Notes: generated by a model from the letters alone, not told the origin. Shown: positions 1 to 5,325, numbered from the stretch's first letter. The stretch is 6,087 bases of DNA from Candidatus Methanovirga basalitermitum (GCA_031284445.1 JAISZW010000238.1:1-6087); one strand, 5' to 3'. Translations and numbers: made by a program.

Positions 1-87
1 AAAATCAAGCTACAATACATAGACAAAAACAAACAATACAAGAAAGACAATCCTCAAAACAAAAATAAATAATACACAACTAATAAA

Positions 88-120
88 GATTAATAAAAAA
101 GTAATAAAAAAATAAAAAAG
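88..120 (-). terminator. Oligo-T terminator region of the beta-helix operon
   Basis: On the minus strand this is a run of T tracts of about 5 to 8 (CTTTTTTATTTTTTTATTAC, then TTTTTTATTAATC), about 140 nt after the stop codon. Archaeal RNA polymerase ends transcription at such U-rich tracts without needing a hairpin. More T-rich tracts follow toward position 1. Confidence 0.5.
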
Positions 121-146
121 ATTAAGTTAAAAGAAATCCTCTTCAA

Positions 147-166
147 TCATTACAAGATTTATACAA
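147..166 (-). repeat. 3' element, copy C (diverged)
   Basis: TCATTACAAGATTTATACAA matches the core of copy B at 18 of 20 positions. It lies 74 bp beyond copy A in the same orientation, so two copies follow the 889-aa gene. It may be a remnant of another gene end or a duplicated signal. Confidence 0.5.
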
Positions 167-211
167 CTACCAAGCAGCATTCATAACACCAACTTTCCCA
201 AGCATAATCTC

Positions 212-240
212 TTACTTTAGTCATTACAGGATCCACACAA
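212..240 (-). repeat. 3' element, copy A (downstream of the 889-aa gene)
   Basis: This matches copy B (4760-4788) at 26 of 29 positions and begins 19 nt after the stop codon of the 889-aa gene, in the same orientation relative to transcription. The recurrence behind two unrelated secreted-protein genes is the reason to list it. Confidence 0.65.
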
Positions 241-258
241 ATAAAACTATTTTAATCA

Positions 259-834
259 CTATAATGTGCTACTCGAAGCGATAATTCCAACAATAAAATC
301 ATCCAAATGAACTCTTTGAAATAATATACCAACAAGTTTTGCAATCTTTGAAAAAACAAATGCTATTTTTCCTCCTGCAGGTAGAAAAGCAGTAGCATCT
401 ACAATCTCTTCAGCCATCGCAGCAAGCCCCTTACAAACCTGCCCATACAATACACCAACTTCCATACCCGATCGTATTGAATTAATTACAAGTTGTGTTA
501 GAGCTTCTGTAATAAAACTAGCAGTAACAGCACAAAAAACAAAAACTATCAGAGTAACATACCAATATTCAGAATTCCAATCCTCAAATTCAGGACAAGC
601 CGAAGATATAGCCTCTTCAATACCCATGAATGCAAATCCCGCGACTATTGCAATTAAAGCCTGAACACCATAAACAGCAGCACTCGCAACACCTGCAGAC
701 CACCCTGCAGAGGCTGCAGCTACCCCAATAAAAGAATATAATCCTGCTGCAGCAGGAATAACAATAGATAGGACTGTTATCACTACCAGAATTAAAGCTA
801 GTCCCACCATAACACCAATAGCTACTGCTTCTTT
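259..834 (-). other. C-terminal hydrophobic domain of the 889-aa protein
   Basis: This stretch codes for residues about 699-889. It starts abruptly after the last repeat (SAGKAGNDFYTASKKE). It opens with a long aliphatic segment and then a Gly/Ala-rich segment (GWSAGVASAAVYG). An acidic aromatic linker follows (CPEFEDWNSEYWY), then a third hydrophobic segment and two amphipathic stretches. Local GC is visibly higher than in the repeat region, with several CTGCAG words. It most simply works as a multi-span membrane anchor; a pore-like role cannot be excluded. I do not recognise the family. Confidence 0.55.
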
Positions 835-2928
835 TTTGGAAGCTGTATAAAAATCATTCCCAGCTTTTCCCGCACTATTATCCTTAAAATTTGTGAGTTC
901 TGCTTGTAACCAATTGCTTTCATCATAGTATCCTCCTCCATATCCATGAGCACCATTACCAGTAATATTCACATTAGTTGTTCTTATGGTTTTACCATTA
1001 TTGTATATTCCTCCACCATCACCTTGGGCGAAATTATATTGAAAATCACATAATTCCATGTTAATATTACTCCCATCGTTATATATGGCTCCACCGTCTC
1101 CAGTTACGGTTTTACTCGTGGTGAAGGCAGAAAAATAAGTGAAAAAGCTATCTGCAAGATTACAAACACTACCCCCATTATCGTTTGCTGTGTTGTTAGC
1201 AAATAGTGTCTGTTTAACTAAGAAGTTTGTTCCTTCTTTATTGTTATATAATGCTCCACCATTACCAATAGCATAATTATTATAAACACTACAGTTATTT
1301 AATGAAACATTGAAATGATTGTTATATACTGCACCTCCATTTTTTTGACAAATATTCTCGTGAAAAATGGAACTATTAATTAATCCTTTACTATTTTTAT
1401 TGTATAATGCTCCACCATCACCTAAGGCATTGTTCCTATCGAATGTATTATTATCTGTGTTAAACACTCCATTTTCAGTATATATTGCTCCTCCATTACT
1501 AATTGTACCGTTTGCTGAATTAAACATGAATGTGTTATTGTCTATATTCATAGATCCTCCATTGTGGTATATTGCACCACCATTATCCCCAACATTCATT
1601 GTGAAGTTATTGTTATGAAAAATTGAGTTTCTACAGGATCCTAAATACAATCCACCACCATCATGTTCTGCTACATTACCAGTAAAATTATTATAAGAAG
1701 AATTAAAATCATTCCCAGTATAATAAACTGAACCTCCTTGATTTCCAGCAGTATTATATTTAAAAGAAGAGTTAGTTAAATCCAAAGTTTCAGCATTTAA
1801 AGATCTTAAAGCACCACCATAAGTTTGAGCACTATTAAATATAAAATTCGAATCATGAAACTTGATACCAGATGAATAAGAATCCACAGCACCACCACCT
1901 CCACTTTTAGCAAAATTATATACAAATGTAGATCTATTAAAATCAATGATATCGTTACCTTCATCAAGTAAGGCTCCTCCACAATGACTAGTTGTACTAT
2001 CAGCAACATTCCCCGCGAAAAGATTATTATTTATTGGTTCTATTTTTCCATTGTTGTATATTGCACCACCACCATTATCTGCATAGTTAGATTTAAAAGA
2101 ACAATTATTTAATTGAGTCATAGTACCTGTATTATATATTGCTCCTCCTTTTTGATAGTCATCGGCTTTATTGGTCATGAAATCTGTTAAAGACATTTCT
2201 AATTCGCCTTCATTGTATATTGCTCCTCCCCCACCTTTTTCCTGATCACGAACATTATCATCAAACACTTCATTATCATTAAAATATGAATCATTTATTT
2301 TTAATTTTCCTTTATTGTAAATAGCCCCACCCTTTAAACTACTACCATTCATCAAAAAAAGTCCTTCCAATTTTAAACTTGAATTAGATAATATATTAAA
2401 TATCTGTGATTTACCACCACCATTTATCATTACAGCATTTTCTTGATGGTAAAAGCTATTATTTGAAATATTTTCATCACTATTATTACCAAATTTTTCA
2501 TAATACTCCTTATAAGTATAATTGGTGTTATTATAATTTATCCATTGTTTAAATGGTGCAGAAGATTTTATTGTTAGGTTATGATCTATTGTTAAGTTTA
2601 GGTTATCATTGCTTGTGTAGTTACCAGGTACAAGCAGTATGGTATCACCATTTTTTGAATTAGCTACTGCATCCTTAAGGTTTTTATGTTCCTCATTAGG
2701 ACCAACAACAATTGTACTACCAGTTAATAAGCCATAACCCATTTCAAATCCATCACGAATATCTTCACCCAGACTCCTTGCATTATTTAATGATTTAGTT
2801 ATTTCCTCTCTAAAATCATTCCCTTGTTCTAGATTTAAATTAATATTATTTTCAAATGCATATAAGAATTGACCATTACCAGCAAATAATGTGAGTATTA
2901 AACAAAAACCAACTAACTTCTTAATCAT
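259..2928 (-). CDS. Adhesin-like right-handed beta-helix protein with polytopic hydrophobic C-terminus (889 aa)
   Basis: This is a predicted surface protein. Residues 1-24 form a signal peptide (MIKK, then a hydrophobic core ending near FLYA). Residues about 70-120 resemble the usual entry to such helices (DTILLVPGNY, then NLTIDHNLTI). About 18 imperfect repeats of 22-35 residues follow at roughly 199-693. Each pairs a GGA[ILV]Y-type turn with an FxxN strand (FAGN, FVYN, FIFN, FKYN, FTGN, FTMN, FMFN, FDRN). This is the pattern of Chlamydia Pmp-like and archaeal adhesin-like beta-helices. N-x-S/T sequons are dense. The last 190 residues are unlike the repeats: poor in Asn, rich in Gly/Ala and hydrophobic, with candidate membrane segments near 701-739, 742-770 and 789-815 and a weaker one at 855-870. 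The frame is open to a TTG at 2934, but ATG 2928 lies 8 nt after an AGGTGAT site, whereas TTG lies only 2 nt after it, so ATG is preferred. It is the second gene of a probable operon, 36 bp after its neighbour. Binding target unknown; the fold is confident, the role is inferred. Confidence 0.88.
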   Translation of the reverse strand: MIKKLVGFCLILTLFAGNGQFLYAFENNINLNLEQGNDFREEITKSLNNARSLGEDIRDGFEMGYGLLTGSTIVVGPNEEHKNLKDAVANSKNGDTILLVPGNYTSNDNLNLTIDHNLTIKSSAPFKQWINYNNTNYTYKEYYEKFGNNSDENISNNSFYHQENAVMINGGGKSQIFNILSNSSLKLEGLFLMNGSSLKGGAIYNKGKLKINDSYFNDNEVFDDNVRDQEKGGGGAIYNEGELEMSLTDFMTNKADDYQKGGAIYNTGTMTQLNNCSFKSNYADNGGGAIYNNGKIEPINNNLFAGNVADSTTSHCGGALLDEGNDIIDFNRSTFVYNFAKSGGGGAVDSYSSGIKFHDSNFIFNSAQTYGGALRSLNAETLDLTNSSFKYNTAGNQGGSVYYTGNDFNSSYNNFTGNVAEHDGGGLYLGSCRNSIFHNNNFTMNVGDNGGAIYHNGGSMNIDNNTFMFNSANGTISNGGAIYTENGVFNTDNNTFDRNNALGDGGALYNKNSKGLINSSIFHENICQKNGGAVYNNHFNVSLNNCSVYNNYAIGNGGALYNNKEGTNFLVKQTLFANNTANDNGGSVCNLADSFFTYFSAFTTSKTVTGDGGAIYNDGSNINMELCDFQYNFAQGDGGGIYNNGKTIRTTNVNITGNGAHGYGGGYYDESNWLQAELTNFKDNSAGKAGNDFYTASKKEAVAIGVMVGLALILVVITVLSIVIPAAAGLYSFIGVAAASAGWSAGVASAAVYGVQALIAIVAGFAFMGIEEAISSACPEFEDWNSEYWYVTLIVFVFCAVTASFITEALTQLVINSIRSGMEVGVLYGQVCKGLAAMAEEIVDATAFLPAGGKIAFVFSKIAKLVGILFQRVHLDDFIVGIIASSSTL
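850..2334 (-). repeat. Array of about 18 GGA[ILV]/FxxN beta-helix repeats within the 889-aa protein
   Basis: Counting GGA/GGG/GGS turns gives 18 units: mostly GGAIYN, with variants GGALLD, GGAVDS, GGALRS, GGSVYY, GGGLYL and GGGYYD. Most are followed 10-20 residues later by a strand with FxxN or a similar core. At DNA level the turn is often read from near-identical tracts (on the plus strand, variants of TTGTATATTGCACCACC, for example around 1563, 2053, 2134 and 2211). These give short homologies that could allow unit loss or gain. The unit count is by eye. Confidence 0.8.
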
Positions 2929-2936
2929 AAACAATC

Positions 2937-2943
2937 ATCACCT
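2937..2943 (-). promoter_or_regulatory. Ribosome binding site that decides the start of the 889-aa gene
   Basis: On the minus strand this reads AGGTGAT, a 7-base match to the anti-Shine-Dalgarno end of archaeal 16S rRNA (AUCACCUCC). It sits 8 nt before ATG 2928 and 2 nt before TTG 2934, which favours the ATG. It is intergenic, so the second gene can be translated independently of the first. Confidence 0.75.
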
Positions 2944-2950
2944 AATAATA

Positions 2951-2978
2951 TTATTCTCCAATCTTTATTCTCCAATCT
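2951..2978. repeat. 14-bp perfect tandem duplication across a stop codon
   Basis: The unit TTATTCTCCAATCT (plus strand) occurs at 2951-2964 and again at 2965-2978 with no mismatch. The right copy holds the TAA and final codons (KIGE) of the 517-aa gene. The left copy fills part of the spacer before the 889-aa gene and moves the ribosome binding site further from the stop. Confidence 0.9.
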
Positions 2979-4518
2979 TCCCCATATCACCAGTTCGACT
3001 ACTATAAACATTAGCACCACCTCTACCTGCACCATTACCTGAATATGAGATTTTATCTAATAAAAGTACTATTCCAGTACTATTAGTTGTTTTATTAATA
3101 CATTTTATATCCTGACCACAGAATATTCCACCACCTCGCCCTGGACAATTATTTGATTTAAATGTAGTGTTAAATATACTACCATTAGTTTTACCCATTA
3201 AAAACATTCCACCACCATCTTGGAATGTGGCTCTGTTGTTTTCAAATAAATTACCTCCTCGACGACTATCATCCAAAACTATTTGACAATTATTGGCATG
3301 GATACCTCCTCCAGTTCCAGCAACATTATTTTTAAAATCTGTGGTGGTTATGTGTATATTTGTGTTAGTTGCACTTATCGCTCCACCAGTAGTATCTCCA
3401 GTATTATTATTTAACTCACAATCAGCTATTATAAGATTACCAGCAGTAGAGTAAATAGCTCCACCATCCTTATTACATTTGTTATTATCTATGTTACTAA
3501 TTGTTATTTTAATAAAGTCTTTATTTACTATTGCTCCACCATAACCAGAATTAGCAACATTATCATTTATATTAGAAATATCTGTAATGTAGGTAGCTCC
3601 CTTATTATTATAAATAGCACCACCACCAGCAATATTTTCCGTTAAATTACTACTTATTATATTAACTTCACCATCATCATCATTAAACACACAAGCACCA
3701 TTAACAGCAGAATTACCTGTGAACTCTGTATCTACAATATTAAAATCTTTAGTTCCTTTATTATATATTCCACCTCCTTTACCATAAACCGCTAAACTAG
3801 AACCAATGAATTTATTTTCTTTAAAAGAAGACTCTGAAATTGTGAATCCAGCACCACCAATAGTATATACAGCACCACCATTAGCATTAGCAATATTATT
3901 AGTGAAATTTGAGCCAGTAATCATAGTTTTTTTACCACCAAAAGGAGCATTATATAATGCACCACCAAAATAACCATAATTATTCTCAAAACTACAATTC
4001 ACTATATTTAAATCAGTATCACTACTGAATAAAGCACCACCATAATAAGCATCAATCCTATTATTAGTAAAGCTAGAATTAACAATATTCACATTATCAT
4101 GATTCAAATAAACTGCACCACCATATGAAGCTTTAGAATCCTTAAAAGAGCAATTAACAATATCCAAAGAAGCATTATCATCACAAAATAATAATCCTCC
4201 TTTATCAGAAGAACCATCAGCTAAACTAAGATTAACAAGAGTCAAATGACAATTAGTTTTCACAGCAAATATCCTTCCAGCAGAATCAGCACTAATACAT
4301 GTATTATTGTTCCCTACGATCGTTAAGTTCTTATCAATAACAATACCGCGATTATCAGAACCAGAATAAGAAGATGAATTCAATAATATTGTATCATTAT
4401 TCCCACTACTTGCTACTAAATCATGAAGATCATAATCATAATGAGATTCTCCATAAACACTCACAAAAAATACACTCAAAATCAGTATTAATAAAAAACT
4501 CTCATAAAAAACTCTCAT
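2965..4518 (-). CDS. Secreted beta-helix adhesin-like protein without anchor (517 aa)
   Basis: This is a predicted secreted surface protein. Residues 1-23 form a signal peptide (MRVFYES, then a long aliphatic and aromatic core ending VSVYG). Residues about 30-100 form the helix entry (DTILLNSSSY, then GIVIDKNLTIVGNNN). About 14 repeats span roughly 107-505, with GGA[ILV]/GGG turns (GGAVYL, GGALFS, GGALYN, GGAIYS, GGGIHA, GGGIFC) and strands such as FTNN, FENN, FKEN, FTGN and FKNN. This matches the Pmp-like repeat pattern of the downstream protein. Asn, Ser and Thr are abundant and N-glycosylation sequons are frequent. It ends one turn after a repeat (RGGANVYSS, then a short GDMGKIGE tail). 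There is no membrane segment, LPxTG-like motif or visible wall-binding domain, so it would be released, held by a partner, or is a truncated form. ATG 4518 is the first possible start in the frame (an in-frame stop lies at 4522-4524) and follows a GGAGTG site by 9 nt. It is the first gene of a probable operon. Ligand unknown. Confidence 0.88.
   Translation of the reverse strand: MRVFYESFLLILILSVFFVSVYGESHYDYDLHDLVASSGNNDTILLNSSSYSGSDNRGIVIDKNLTIVGNNNTCISADSAGRIFAVKTNCHLTLVNLSLADGSSDKGGLLFCDDNASLDIVNCSFKDSKASYGGAVYLNHDNVNIVNSSFTNNRIDAYYGGALFSSDTDLNIVNCSFENNYGYFGGALYNAPFGGKKTMITGSNFTNNIANANGGAVYTIGGAGFTISESSFKENKFIGSSLAVYGKGGGIYNKGTKDFNIVDTEFTGNSAVNGACVFNDDDGEVNIISSNLTENIAGGGAIYNNKGATYITDISNINDNVANSGYGGAIVNKDFIKITISNIDNNKCNKDGGAIYSTAGNLIIADCELNNNTGDTTGGAISATNTNIHITTTDFKNNVAGTGGGIHANNCQIVLDDSRRGGNLFENNRATFQDGGGMFLMGKTNGSIFNTTFKSNNCPGRGGGIFCGQDIKCINKTTNSTGIVLLLDKISYSGNGAGRGGANVYSSRTGDMGKIGE
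3004..4200 (-). repeat. Array of about 14 beta-helix repeats within the 517-aa protein
   Basis: About 14 GGA/GGG turn motifs can be counted, spaced roughly 22-40 residues apart, with FxxN or IxxN cores between them. One further unit has a degenerate turn (NGACVFNDD). The units are similar to but not copies of those in the downstream gene, which suggests an old duplication or shared family rather than a recent copy. Confidence 0.75.
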
Positions 4519-4527
4519 TAATTAACA

Positions 4528-4534
4528 CACTCCC
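4528..4534 (-). promoter_or_regulatory. Ribosome binding site of the 517-aa gene, abutting the T9 tract
   Basis: On the minus strand the bases read GGGAGTG, 9 nt before ATG 4518. The GGAGTG core is the same as that used by the 133-aa gene. It follows directly after nine T residues, so a transcript ending in that tract would lack the ribosome binding site. Confidence 0.65.
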
Positions 4535-4593
4535 AAAAAAAAATGCAATGTGTCAACTTAACTAATGAAAAATTTCTTAGGTTGACAGCATTG
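4535..4593 (-). promoter_or_regulatory. Leader hairpin followed by nine U: candidate attenuator or terminator
   Basis: On the minus strand the arm 4593-4577 (CAATGCTGTCAACCTAA) can pair with 4561-4546 (TTAAGTTGACACATTG). That gives 15 base pairs, one bulged C and one C-A mismatch, around a 15-nt loop. The hairpin is followed by CA and then T9 at 4543-4535, right before GGGAGTG. A hairpin followed by U9 is the form of an intrinsic terminator. It could be a conditional attenuator, or could stop read-through from the 133-aa gene. The pairing is seen; the function is inferred. Confidence 0.55.
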
Positions 4594-4608
4594 AAAAAAA
4601 ATGAAAAA

Positions 4609-4616
4609 TATTTAAA
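4609..4616 (-). promoter_or_regulatory. Candidate box A (TATA) of the beta-helix operon
   Basis: The minus strand reads TTTAAATA, close to the archaeal box A consensus. A start about 25 nt downstream would fall near 4587, at the base of the leader hairpin, giving a leader of roughly 70 nt. TATA-like words also occur in the 21-bp repeats further upstream, so a second start is possible. Confidence 0.5.
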
Positions 4617-4630
4617 TAATAATAAGTATC

Positions 4631-4672
4631 TACATTTATTTATATGCATGATACATTTATTTATATGCATGA
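4631..4672. repeat. Perfect 21-bp tandem duplication upstream of the operon promoter
   Basis: Two identical 21-bp units lie side by side at 4631-4651 and 4652-4672. Each begins TACATTTATTTA and ends TATGCATGA. Each holds the palindrome ATGCAT and, on the minus strand, ATATAAATA. The array ends about 15 bp upstream of the candidate box A, where activator sites or alternative promoters are expected. Confidence 0.9.
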
Positions 4673-4697
4673 CTTAAGGTACAACTACTACCACCGT

Positions 4698-4715
4698 ATC
4701 GAAGTTAACTACGAT
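4698..4715. promoter_or_regulatory. 18-bp dyad, ATCGAAGTT/AACTACGAT
   Basis: Eight of nine base pairs match across the centre (GTTAAC core). The dyad lies in a short patch of higher GC, about 85 bp upstream of the candidate box A of the operon. On the plus strand it is followed by a run of six T at 4721-4726. It could be an operator or, on the plus strand, a weak terminator-like hairpin with loop TTAA. No function can be assigned. Confidence 0.35.
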
Positions 4716-4759
4716 GTAACTTTTTTAGTGTACATTTAACGTAAAAGTCTCGCACGAAT

Positions 4760-4788
4760 TTATTTTAGTCATTACAGGATTCATACAA
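4760..4788 (-). repeat. 3' element, copy B (downstream of the 133-aa gene)
   Basis: This 29-bp stretch matches 212-240 at 26 of 29 positions; all three differences are C/T. Both lie in the same orientation just after a stop codon on the minus strand, here 42 nt after. The core is TCATTACAGGAT (plus strand). It may be a conserved 3' untranslated or termination element, or a dispersed repeat. Confidence 0.65.
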
Positions 4789-4823
4789 TTCACCTACTAT
4801 TATTTATTTAATTTATTAATTTA

Positions 4824-4845
4824 TTTAAACTTACTTTAAACTTAC
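4824..4845. repeat. 11-bp perfect tandem duplication across a stop codon
   Basis: TTTAAACTTAC (plus strand) occurs at 4824-4834 and 4835-4845. The duplication covers the last codons and TAA of the 133-aa gene (ending SVSLK). Without one copy the frame would run on for a few codons to a different tail, so the duplication has set the C-terminus. Confidence 0.88.
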
Positions 4846-5232
4846 TGAACCTATGTAACGGCCAAAAATATCATATTCGCATCTTGCACTTGAACCTAAA
4901 GCTCCACAAAGGTCAAATCTAGCCTTTCCAGCATTTTTATAACCATTCTCTATGGTATAATTATTGAAGGTATAACTACTACCCCCATCAGCATATACTT
5001 TCATAGTGAATGTCACAGCATCAGATGGAAATGTGCCAGTTGCAAGATCAGAGCCACATGTTAAATGACCAGACCATGTTTGAACATTTAATCCTTCACT
5101 ATTAAATGCATCACACTCATACCCTCCTGCATACCAATTTGGCCGATAAACTTCAAAGGTTGCTGCTGAAACTGCACTTGCACTACTTGCTACTATCAAT
5201 AGTAACAAACCAATCGCTAAAATTTTTTTCAT
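4831..5232 (-). CDS. Small secreted four-cysteine protein of unknown function (133 aa)
   Basis: I do not recognise the family. Residues 1-23 are a clear signal peptide: MKK, then ILAIGLLLLIVASSASAVSA, with likely cleavage before ATFEV. The mature chain is about 110 residues with four Cys (40, 59, 109, 118), which could form two disulfides outside the cell. It is rich in aromatic and Gly residues, has one sequon (N91-Y-T) and no anchor or second membrane segment. The pattern of short beta-like stretches (AVTFTMKVYA, SYTFNNYTI) suggests a small beta-rich fold. An upstream GTG at 5244 is in frame, but it lies inside the GGAGTGAT ribosome binding site (5240-5247). ATG 5232 lies 7 nt after that site and restores a normal signal peptide, so it is preferred. 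Its own box A and leader suggest separate transcription from the beta-helix operon, though no strong terminator separates them. It shares a leader motif with that operon and may be co-regulated. A secreted accessory to the surface proteins is only a guess. Confidence 0.8.
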   Translation of the reverse strand: MKKILAIGLLLLIVASSASAVSAATFEVYRPNWYAGGYECDAFNSEGLNVQTWSGHLTCGSDLATGTFPSDAVTFTMKVYADGGSSYTFNNYTIENGYKNAGKARFDLCGALGSSARCEYDIFGRYIGSVSLK

Positions 5233-5239
5233 TATATAA

Positions 5240-5247
5240 ATCACTCC
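5240..5247 (-). promoter_or_regulatory. Ribosome binding site of the 133-aa gene
   Basis: The minus strand reads GGAGTGAT, the anti-Shine-Dalgarno complement less one G, 7 nt before ATG 5232. The GTG within it is the apparent longer start, so it rules that start out. Confidence 0.75.
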
Positions 5248-5267
5248 AATTTACTTTTTTTTATTTT

Positions 5268-5294
5268 GAGATCACCATATTTTAGGTTGACCTC
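5268..5294 (-). promoter_or_regulatory. Leader hairpin of the 133-aa gene
   Basis: On the minus strand GAGGTC (5294-5289) can pair with GATCTC (5273-5268) using one G-U pair. Inside it ACC can pair with GGT, leaving one bulged A and a loop of TAAAATAT. The 5' arm holds GTCAACCTAA, also found in the 5' arm of the other leader hairpin. A short dyad, GTTGACCTCAAC (5286-5297), overlaps it and could instead be a protein site at the transcription start. Confidence 0.4.
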
Positions 5295-5317
5295 AACAGT
5301 ACTATTGTCAAAGGTAC

Positions 5318-5325
5318 TATATAAA
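5318..5325 (-). promoter_or_regulatory. Box A (TATA) promoter element of the 133-aa gene
   Basis: The minus strand reads TTTATATA, a perfect archaeal box A. A start about 25 nt downstream would fall near 5297, giving a leader of about 65 nt that begins close to the dyad and hairpin. The expected purine-rich BRE is not obvious (CCAACC lies immediately upstream). Confidence 0.65.

Noticed and set aside
743..756. Perfect 14-bp palindrome CCTGCTGCAGCAGG
   Set aside because: It lies inside coding sequence for Pro-Ala-Ala-Ala-Gly, where Ala codons give such symmetry; several other CTGCAG words nearby have the same origin.
1367..1618. Plus-strand frame of 83 codons opposite the 889-aa gene
   Set aside because: Its repeated AAPPLL/APPSP pattern is the antisense of GGA-type repeat codons, and there is no convincing ribosome binding site or promoter. 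It is a shadow of the real gene.
1806..2009. Second minus-strand frame of 67 codons inside the 889-aa gene
   Set aside because: It lies in another frame within the repeat array and has the low-complexity Leu/Ile/Val content expected of an out-of-frame AT-rich reading.
2929..2934. TTG at 2934 as the start of the larger protein (891 aa)
   Set aside because: Only 2 nt from the AGGTGAT site, while ATG 2928 has normal spacing of 8 nt and gives a standard MIKK signal peptide.
2935..2941. GTGATGA read as a box C of a C/D sRNA on the minus strand
   Set aside because: No box D or C'/D' partner at a suitable distance; the sequence is explained by the ribosome binding site of the 889-aa gene.
2938..2967. 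The two beta-helix genes as one gene split by a stop codon
   Set aside because: They are in the same frame, but there are two stops (TAA 2965-2967 and TGA 2938-2940), and the second gene has its own ribosome binding site and signal peptide. Two genes is simpler.
4374..4565. Plus-strand frame of 63 codons over the start of the 517-aa gene and its leader
   Set aside because: It is antisense to the signal peptide and leader hairpin, with His/Lys/Asn-rich low-complexity content and no ribosome binding site.
4577..4591. Mini-frame ATG CTG TCA ACC TAA in the operon leader as a leader peptide
   Set aside because: Four codons, no ribosome binding site, and the ATG lies at or before the predicted transcription start. 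Chance is likely.
5261..5278. Mini-frame starting ATG GTG ATC in the leader of the 133-aa gene
   Set aside because: Only five codons and embedded in a possible hairpin. GGTGAT here overlaps the ATG itself, so it cannot serve as its ribosome binding site.
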